From the NCBI GenBank assembly GCA_022843485.1, contig JALHNM010000009.1, positions 1 to 64,000 on the forward strand: a DNA stretch of 64,000 bases, in the 5' to 3' direction. The position numbers and the translations under genes are program-made. Position 1 is the stretch's first letter, and every line of letters starts with the position of its first letter. Below are positions 58,308 to 64,000 of this stretch, in pieces. The notes beneath the pieces are model-generated. The model was not told where the DNA came from and searched no databases. It saw only the letters and a program-made list of their open reading frames with translations. The DNA comes from Fimbriimonadaceae bacterium. Its GTDB lineage: Bacteria; Armatimonadota; Fimbriimonadia; Fimbriimonadales; Fimbriimonadaceae.

Positions 58308-60416
58308 CTAGCGGGCCTGCTTCGCGCGTTGGGTCGCCATGCGATCCTTGTTCACGACCAAGCCGAGGATCTTGCCGCCGGCGAAGTCGATCATGCCGAC
58401 CGCTTCCTGCATCTGCGACTTGCTCGGGCCTTCGGCCTCGACAATGTAGAGCACGTCTTGGGCCGCGGCGACGAGCGACTGTGCGTCGGCGAGGCCGAAT
58501 GACGCCGGCCCGTCGATGAGCACGACGTCCGCCTTGGCCTTCAGCGCCTCGATGGCCTCCTTCATCTTCGGCCCGCCGACGAGTTCGGTCGGGTTCGGGG
58601 CATCGGCCCCGGCGCTCACGACGCTCAGCGTCTCGACGTTGGTGCCCTTGAGCGCTTCGTCGAGTGAGAGGGTCCCCGCGAGCACCTCGGCAAGGCCTTT
58701 CTCCCGCGGGAGTTTGAAGAGCTTGTGCACCGAGGGGCTACGCAGGTTGCCGTCGACCAGGATCACCCGGCGTCCCTCGAGGGCGAGCGCCATCGCAAGG
58801 TTGCCCGCGACCGTGCTCTTGCCCTCCTTCGGCACGCTGGAGGTCACCAGGAACGCTCGCGGCCCGTTCTGGCCGGCAGCGATCATGACGCTGTTCCGTA
58901 GCACCCGGTACGCCTCGAAGGCCCGGGCCTTCTGAGGGTCGGCGATGAGCGGGTCTCGAGCCGCCGAGCGCATCGGCACCCGGCCAAGGATGTCCTTCTC
59001 CGAGATCGCGACCGCCTCGGAAGTCGTGTTCACCTTGTCGAGCTGCTGGTCGCGGACGAGGGCGGCGATGAGCCCGAGAACAAGACCGGCCAGCGTGGCG
59101 AGGATCAAGTTCACGGCCCAGCTCGGCCGGACCTTTCGGGCCGGGATGCCACCAGTAATGTCCTCGACCGGCGAGACAAGGGCGTTGTCCCGAAGCCGAA
59201 TGGCGTTCACCGTCTCGATGAGCCGCTGGATCGTGATCTGTCGTTCGCCGATCCGGGTCTCAAAGTCACGAAGCTTGGGGAGGATGCCGCTGAACTCGCG
59301 CACCAGGGTTTCCCGCTCGGCGACGACGGCTTTGAGGGCCGCGACTTTAGCTTCCGAGGCTCGGACGCCGGCCTCGGAGCCTTGGACGCTCCTCTGGAGC
59401 TCGTCCCTCGCCGGGTTTCGTACGGTGCTCGGGGCCTCGCGGTTCCGGTTCTTCTTGACCTCTTCGTAGCGCTTCCTCTGTTCGGCGATCTGGGCGTCGA
59501 CCCGCTTGATCCGCTCGCTGTCGGGGAAGTTGTTGACGAGTAGCCCTTCGCGCTGGGTCTCGAGCGCCGAAAGGTCCGACTCGATCCGCTCGATGACGTC
59601 CACGCGCGCGATCACCGTCGGGTTGTTGATGGTCGCGGGCGTCGCCGCGAACGCGGACCGAATCTCGGCCAGGGCGGCGATCGCGGCGTCCCGGTCAGCT
59701 TCGGCCTCCGAGAGCTTCCGCTGGGCCTCGGCGAGCTGGCCGATCCGCACGTCGCTCTCCGTCTTACTGTCCGCGACTTGGTTCTCGGCTCGGTACTGGG
59801 CGAACTCGCGCTCAGCGTCCTCGAGGGCCTTGCGCTCCTCGTCGAACCGGGCCGTCACGAAGGTGCGGGCGTCCTGGAGCTTGCCCCGCTGCAGCCCGAC
59901 GATGTACTCGCTGTACGTATCCTTGATCGCCTCCGTCATTTTGAAGGCGTAGTCATCGATCTGGTGCTCGACCGTGATCACGACGTTGTTCGTGGTCTGG
60001 ATCTGCTGCACGGAGACCTTCGGGAACCGGTCGAAGTCGTCACGCGTGATGCTGTTCTTGTTGCGGACCCAGTCCTTGTCGTCGAGGTAGCCGATCTTCT
60101 CGAGCGCAGGGTAGATGATCCGCATGCTCTCGAGCACCTGGATCTGGGTGAGGACGTCGAAGTCGTAGCCCGACTGGGCGAGCACGCCCACGATGTCCGT
60201 GGGCTGGTTGTTCGGGTTCGCCTGCGTGCGCCCTTCGAGCTGGATGACCCGCTGGGCCTCGAAAGCCGGCGGGAGCACGAGCGAGAGTACGACGCCCACG
60301 GCCAGACAGGTCAGCAGGATCCCGAGGATCAGGCCCCTCCGCCGACGGAACAGGGCGAGGATCTCGCGGAGCGATAGGTCCGTGACCGTCATGGTCTGGT
60401 ACGACTGTCTCTTCAT
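58308..60416 (-). CDS. Wzc/GumC-like polysaccharide chain-length protein with tyrosine-kinase-type ATPase (702 aa)
   Basis: Inner-membrane regulator of polysaccharide polymer length. A Wzz domain and first helix (GLILGILLTCLAVGVVLSLVL, about 28-48), long periplasmic coiled coils (about 165-330), second helix (about 430-455), then a P-loop ATPase: Walker A SSVPKEGKSTVAGN, A' region VDGNLRSP and Walker B VLIDGPASF. The tyrosine-rich tail used for autophosphorylation is absent: the protein ends in a basic stretch with no Tyr. The A' motif has Asn where Asp is common, so kinase activity is doubtful. A palindromic region lies upstream (60484-60509). Confidence 0.82.
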   Translation of the reverse strand: MKRQSYQTMTVTDLSLREILALFRRRRGLILGILLTCLAVGVVLSLVLPPAFEAQRVIQLEGRTQANPNNQPTDIVGVLAQSGYDFDVLTQIQVLESMRIIYPALEKIGYLDDKDWVRNKNSITRDDFDRFPKVSVQQIQTTNNVVITVEHQIDDYAFKMTEAIKDTYSEYIVGLQRGKLQDARTFVTARFDEERKALEDAEREFAQYRAENQVADSKTESDVRIGQLAEAQRKLSEAEADRDAAIAALAEIRSAFAATPATINNPTVIARVDVIERIESDLSALETQREGLLVNNFPDSERIKRVDAQIAEQRKRYEEVKKNRNREAPSTVRNPARDELQRSVQGSEAGVRASEAKVAALKAVVAERETLVREFSGILPKLRDFETRIGERQITIQRLIETVNAIRLRDNALVSPVEDITGGIPARKVRPSWAVNLILATLAGLVLGLIAALVRDQQLDKVNTTSEAVAISEKDILGRVPMRSAARDPLIADPQKARAFEAYRVLRNSVMIAAGQNGPRAFLVTSSVPKEGKSTVAGNLAMALALEGRRVILVDGNLRSPSVHKLFKLPREKGLAEVLAGTLSLDEALKGTNVETLSVVSAGADAPNPTELVGGPKMKEAIEALKAKADVVLIDGPASFGLADAQSLVAAAQDVLYIVEAEGPSKSQMQEAVGMIDFAGGKILGLVVNKDRMATQRAKQAR

Positions 60417-60483
60417 GCTCTCCGTATCTCCCTTCCCGTTATCGGCCTGAATCCGTGGCCTCTCAACCCAATGGGTTCGAACG

Positions 60484-60509
60484 GGTCGATACTAGTATAG
60501 CACTCGACC
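60484..60509. repeat. Nested palindromes between wzc-like and beta-helix genes
   Basis: Arms GGTCGA (60484-60489) and TCGACC (60504-60509) enclose the perfect 10-base palindrome ATACTAGTAT (60489-60498). The 186-base region between the divergent genes holds no gene. This is a good candidate for a shared regulatory site. Confidence 0.5.
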
Positions 60510-60602
60510 GGTCCAGGAGGGTCAACGACGCCTTGGTCATAAGGCCCGGGGCTCGTAGGGTTCCTATGAGGCTGCCCGCCATCCAGGTGGAAAGAGCCCT
60601 CC

Positions 60603-62780
60603 ATGAGCCGAGTCAATCGAGCCTGGCAGGGTTCGCTCGTCTGCGTCGCCCTGCTGGCCCTGGCCTCTGCGGCCGGGGCCCAGAACCGCTACTTCGTCTC
60701 CCCCGAAGGCAACGACGCCTGGAGCGGGACTCGCGCCACTCCGGACGGACAGGGCGACGGGCCCAAGCGCACCTTCCAAGGGGCGAGGGACGCCGTCCGA
60801 GCCGTCATCGCCGGGGGCCGGCTCCCCCGTGGCGGCCTGACCGTCGTGGTCCGACCGGGCCGTTACAGTGCCCTCCAGCCCCTCACGTTCACCGCTGCCG
60901 ATTCGGGGACCCGGACGTCCCGCGTCACCTGGCGGGCCGAACGGCCCGGCACGGTCGTCCTAGACGGCGGTGCGAGGGTCACCCAGTGGCAGACCGGGAT
61001 CGACCGGGCCCCGCTCGACAAGGTCGACCCGTCCGTCCGCCCGTTCGTCGTGACCGCGGACCTCACGGCGAACGGGATCGCCGAGACCGGAAGGATCGTC
61101 CACAGTGCGCCGAACTACCCGCAGGTACCGGAGCACGCCGAGCTCGTCTTCAATGATGAGCCCCTGGTGCTCGCTCAGTGGCCGAACAGCGGATGGGCCT
61201 GGGTGGAAGGGACCGGGAACGGCGACGGCTGGTCGACCCCGACGGTCCGAGTCAACACGGCCGGAGTCAAGACCCCCCTCTTCGACCGCGACAGCAACCC
61301 GGGCGTCGGCGAAGACCTCTGGGTTCGGGGCTCGGTCAACTACCGGATGTTCAACCACTTCTGGGAGAAGGTGAGCCGCTTCGACCCGGCGACCGGCGAC
61401 GTGCGGGTCGCCCTCGAGTCGGGGGCCGTCGAGGACCCCGCCCGCAGGACGGGCGAGCAGCTCGGCGACCGAGGCCGGATCAAGCTCACGAACTCGCTCT
61501 GGGAGCTGGACTCGCCGGGTGAGTACTACTTCGACCGGGTGAACAACGTCGTATACCTCTACCCGCCTTCGCCGGTGCAGAGCGCCGAGGTCGCCGTCAC
61601 GATGACGACCGGTCCGGTGCTCGACGTGCGCGGGGCGAGCTTCCTCAGCTTCGTCGGCCTCACCGTCCAGAACGGGCGCCACGACGGGTTGAGCGTCCTC
61701 AACTCGAACCACGTCTCCTTTACTGGCGGGACGGTCCGGAACGTCGGCTTCTTCGGTATGCGGGTGGAGGGTGGGAGCAACGTAGAGCTCCGCTCGAACC
61801 GGGTGACCCACGCGGGAGAGACCGGCATCCACCTCGAGGGCGGCGACCGAGTCAACCTTGTCCGCGGAAACCACCGGGCGATCAACAACCACATCTGGGA
61901 GGTCGGGCGTAACAACCCCACGTATCGACCGGGGATCGACATCTGGGGTCTAGGCAACCTTGCCCGGAACAACACCGTCCACGACCACGACCATATCGGC
62001 ATCCACTACCGCGGTAACGAGCACTTCATCGAGCGGAACGAGATCTTCGACGTCTGCAAAGACACGGCCGACACCGCCGCGATCTACGCTGGGTGGAAGG
62101 ACTACACCGAGGCTGCAGGCGTAGTCATCCGCGAGAACTACATCTACGACGTCTACAAGCGCATTCCGGTGTACCACCTTGTCCACGGGTACTACCAGGA
62201 CGAGATGTACAGCTCGGTGCGCACAGAACGGAACGTGTTCCGTAACGTCGAGCAGCCGATCCAGATCGGCAGCGGCCACTACAACCGCGTCGCCTTCAAC
62301 GTTATGGTCGACTGCGTCGGTGGTATCCGCATCGACGATAGGGGCGTGACCCAGGGGCCCCAGTGGGAGTGGTGGATCCGGGAACGAGCAAGCAGGGTCC
62401 CGTGGGAGAGCGCTGCTTGGCGCCGCCGCTACCCTAACGTCTTCCGGCTTCTCTCGGCGCAGGACATTCGCACCCCGCGTGGTAACCAGTTCATCGGGAA
62501 CGTCTTCCTCCGATCGACGACTTCGAACGCCAAGCGGATCTGGGAGGTCCTCGAGATCTGGGGCGTCAACGCCGATCCGAAAAACCTCGAGCTACGCAAC
62601 AACGTGATCACGACGGCAGACCCCTTCCAGGCCGAACAGCAGGGTGACTTCACCCCCCGCCGGGAGTCCGGTCTCTCGTCGAAGGGCTTCACCACGATCC
62701 GCTTGCGGACGATCGGGGTCATGACCGACTCCTTCATCGACGGACGAACGATCGGCCACCGACGACAGGTACAACCCTAA
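60603..62780 (+). CDS. Secreted right-handed beta-helix protein (725 aa)
   Basis: The signal peptide is about 1-26 (ends SAAGA). It then has NRYFVSPEGNDAWSGT and TFQGARDAVRAV, the opening seen in parallel beta-helix polysaccharide-active proteins (DUF1565-like). Repeats at about 340-580 carry NN or NR turns (NSNHVSFTGGTVRNVGFFGMRVEGGSNVELRSNRVTHAGETGIHLEGG). The catalytic type (lyase, epimerase or hydrolase) is not decided. Gene context (manC, wzc, acetyltransferase, glycosyltransferase) suggests work on the cell's own exopolysaccharide. ATG 60603 starts the signal. Confidence 0.85.
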   Translation: MSRVNRAWQGSLVCVALLALASAAGAQNRYFVSPEGNDAWSGTRATPDGQGDGPKRTFQGARDAVRAVIAGGRLPRGGLTVVVRPGRYSALQPLTFTAADSGTRTSRVTWRAERPGTVVLDGGARVTQWQTGIDRAPLDKVDPSVRPFVVTADLTANGIAETGRIVHSAPNYPQVPEHAELVFNDEPLVLAQWPNSGWAWVEGTGNGDGWSTPTVRVNTAGVKTPLFDRDSNPGVGEDLWVRGSVNYRMFNHFWEKVSRFDPATGDVRVALESGAVEDPARRTGEQLGDRGRIKLTNSLWELDSPGEYYFDRVNNVVYLYPPSPVQSAEVAVTMTTGPVLDVRGASFLSFVGLTVQNGRHDGLSVLNSNHVSFTGGTVRNVGFFGMRVEGGSNVELRSNRVTHAGETGIHLEGGDRVNLVRGNHRAINNHIWEVGRNNPTYRPGIDIWGLGNLARNNTVHDHDHIGIHYRGNEHFIERNEIFDVCKDTADTAAIYAGWKDYTEAAGVVIRENYIYDVYKRIPVYHLVHGYYQDEMYSSVRTERNVFRNVEQPIQIGSGHYNRVAFNVMVDCVGGIRIDDRGVTQGPQWEWWIRERASRVPWESAAWRRRYPNVFRLLSAQDIRTPRGNQFIGNVFLRSTTSNAKRIWEVLEIWGVNADPKNLELRNNVITTADPFQAEQQGDFTPRRESGLSSKGFTTIRLRTIGVMTDSFIDGRTIGHRRQVQP

Positions 62781-62803
62781 CGGCTGACAGTTCGGATGAT
62801 CAC

Positions 62804-62832
62804 AACGGCCCCTTGTCGAACAAGGGGCCGTT
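62804..62832. terminator. Strong bidirectional terminator
   Basis: A perfect 13-base stem AACGGCCCCTTGT/ACAAGGGGCCGTT with a CGA loop, followed on the plus strand by AGTCTTT. It lies 23 bases after the beta-helix gene and overlaps the stop codon of the convergent acetyltransferase gene. Confidence 0.85.
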
Positions 62833-63400
62833 AGTCTTTCATGACCCGTGGCTTTAGGGCAACGCAGGGGTTTCCAGAGCAGACCGTCCAAGCAGGCATG
62901 TCCTTCGTGGCCACGGCACGGGCGCCAATCACGGCCCCTTCGCCGACAGTGACGCCGGGGCCTATGAAGCACTCGGCCGCCAACCATGCTTGCTCTCCCA
63001 CCGTGATGGGCTTAGCGATCAGTTGGAAGTTCTTCGACGTGAAATCATGGGTCCCGGCGCAAAGATGGGAACCCTGACTGACGATCGAGCGGCTCCCAAG
63101 CGTGATCATCGCCATCGAGTAAAGGTTCACGTCGTCCGCGACGACGACCTGATCGCCGAGCGTGAGGTTCCAAGGCGCCCAGACCTTGCACCGGGAACGG
63201 ACGTTGCACCCTTGACCGATCTTGGCGCCGAAGAGTCGGAGGATCGCGATCCTCCACCCCTTAAGCTGGCGAGGCGTCCATCGGAAGAGAAGTAGATAGG
63301 CGACCATCCACAGCCCGCGCTTGACCCGGTTCTCCAGGCTAAAGCTCGGCTGAGTGAAGAAGTCGCTCCCTTGGATGACGTCTTGTTCGTTAGTAGTCAT
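62831..63400 (-). CDS. wcaF: WcaF-like left-handed beta-helix acetyltransferase (189 aa)
   Basis: O-acetyltransferase of the hexapeptide-repeat (LbH) type, close in pattern to colanic-acid WcaF. SFSLENRVKRGLWMVAYLLLFRWTP precedes the repeats (IGQGCNVRSRCKVW, LGDQVVVADDVNLYSM, IVSQGSHLCAGTHDF with the catalytic His, VGEGAVIGARAVATKDMP). It likely decorates the exopolysaccharide. ATG 63400 overlaps the glycosyltransferase stop as ATGA. The stop codon lies inside the terminator stem. Confidence 0.88.
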   Translation of the reverse strand: MTTNEQDVIQGSDFFTQPSFSLENRVKRGLWMVAYLLLFRWTPRQLKGWRIAILRLFGAKIGQGCNVRSRCKVWAPWNLTLGDQVVVADDVNLYSMAMITLGSRSIVSQGSHLCAGTHDFTSKNFQLIAKPITVGEQAWLAAECFIGPGVTVGEGAVIGARAVATKDMPAWTVCSGNPCVALKPRVMKD

Positions 63401-64000
63401 CGGGTCCTCTCGATCGCTGCGATCAAACTGTCGGCCGCCTTACTGATCTCAAACTTCTCCAAGAAGCATGCCAAGGCCCGGTCTGACATGACCTTTCTCT
63501 CTCCCTCCCCCTTTGCGAGCCAACCTTCGAGCAGGCGCTTCGTCCCCGGCCCGTCGTCCGGCTCGACCAACCCCGCCCCTGCCTCGGAGATCTCACGCCA
63601 GATGTTAACTTTATCGGAGATCAAGACAGGTTTCGAGCAGGCGAGCGCCTCCGCGACGACGATCCCAAAGTTCTCCTGGTGCGAAGGCAGCACGAACGCC
63701 TCGCAAGACGCGAAAGCCCCCCATTTCGTCGAACCTGTCAGCATCCCCGGCCACAGGACCCGCTGCGCCACCCCTAGTCGTCGGGCTTGTTCCGTAAGGT
63801 GTGGAGTCAGCCCGTCCTTATCCGGCCCCGCAACGACCAAGAACAGTCCTCGCCCTTCCGGCGACACCGAGGCGAACGCGTCGATCAGTAAGTCGATCCC
63901 TTTTTTCTCATGGATGCGACTTAGGTAGAGGAGCACTCGAGCGCCCTTCAACTCCGGGTGAGCGTCAAGGAACCCGGCCCTCGCCGCCTCAAGGTCAAGG
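63397..64000 (-). CDS. Glycosyltransferase family 4-like, C-terminal part only
   Basis: The gene continues past the right edge, so the start is missing. The visible ~200 residues form the GT-B nucleotide-sugar half: RVLLYLSRIHEKKGIDLLIDAF, FLVVAGPDKDG and the HQENFGIVVAEALACSKPVLISDKVNIW loop containing the E-x7-E motif. The reading frame is open from the first visible base (FLDAHPELKGA before the motif). It is coupled to the acetyltransferase gene. Confidence 0.88.
   Translation of the reverse strand, partial: LDLEAARAGFLDAHPELKGARVLLYLSRIHEKKGIDLLIDAFASVSPEGRGLFLVVAGPDKDGLTPHLTEQARRLGVAQRVLWPGMLTGSTKWGAFASCEAFVLPSHQENFGIVVAEALACSKPVLISDKVNIWREISEAGAGLVEPDDGPGTKRLLEGWLAKGEGERKVMSDRALACFLEKFEISKAADSLIAAIERTR

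Noticed and set aside
1-64000. CRISPR array, insertion sequence, prophage or tRNA-linked island
   Set aside because: No regularly spaced repeats, transposase, integrase, phage gene or tRNA could be seen. Tandem similarity in 2370-6370 is due to protein-domain repeats.

Overview
This is a GC-rich, gene-dense bacterial chromosome segment with 50 supportable protein genes and no rRNA, tRNA, CRISPR array or insertion sequence that I can see. The cell should be diderm, because it has an LptD-like outer-membrane protein, an LptF/G permease and a beta-barrel protein. It also has a PEP-CTERM protein and an exopolysaccharide locus. Together with the very frequent leaderless promoters (a TANNNT -10 box 6-9 bases before the start codon), this points to a non-model phylum. 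Armatimonadota (Fimbriimonadia-like) is my best guess, but this is inference and not proven by the window.

Layout. 1-860 has no convincing gene and holds two palindromes. 861-9665 encodes a 2699-residue secreted repeat protein and a PEP-CTERM protein. 9719-19195 carries superoxide dismutase, a DinB-fold protein, a CAP-domain protein, an ImuB/DnaE2-type mutagenesis cassette and a prolyl oligopeptidase. 19276-27244 carries a CtlX-like hydrolase, sucC downstream of a coupled DUF1844/hypothetical/GNAT set, a second DinB protein, an SRAP protein, a divergent DprA-like protein, an MTA phosphorylase-type enzyme and a beta-CASP nuclease. 27404-32073 has two small membrane proteins and mfd, followed by an unannotated 48-residue leaderless gene (32174-32320). 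32415-41040 is a mixed region: M14 peptidase, outer-membrane barrel, LhgO-like oxidase, DegT aminotransferase, GmhB-like phosphatase, DUF4870 protein, secreted unknown and purB.

41045-49136 is a tightly packed minus-strand run: GT-C membrane protein, aldo/keto reductase, free-standing ACT protein, lysC, folP, meaB and an alpha/beta hydrolase. Most junctions are 4-base NTGA overlaps. 49957-56807 is a second run: nth, a degenerate GlnE-like protein that apparently starts at CTG, plsY, a zinc-ribbon membrane protein, lptF/G and lptD. It links DNA repair with phospholipid and LPS export. 56833-64000 is an envelope polysaccharide locus: lipoprotein, mannose-1-phosphate guanylyltransferase, Wzc-like chain-length protein, beta-helix protein, WcaF-like acetyltransferase and a truncated glycosyltransferase.

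Two regulatory themes recur. First, monocistronic genes and operon heads mostly carry a -10 box directly before the start codon with no room for a ribosome-binding site, while downstream genes are reached by stop/start overlaps. Second, several divergent gene pairs share very short promoter regions, including one pair with physically overlapping -10 boxes.
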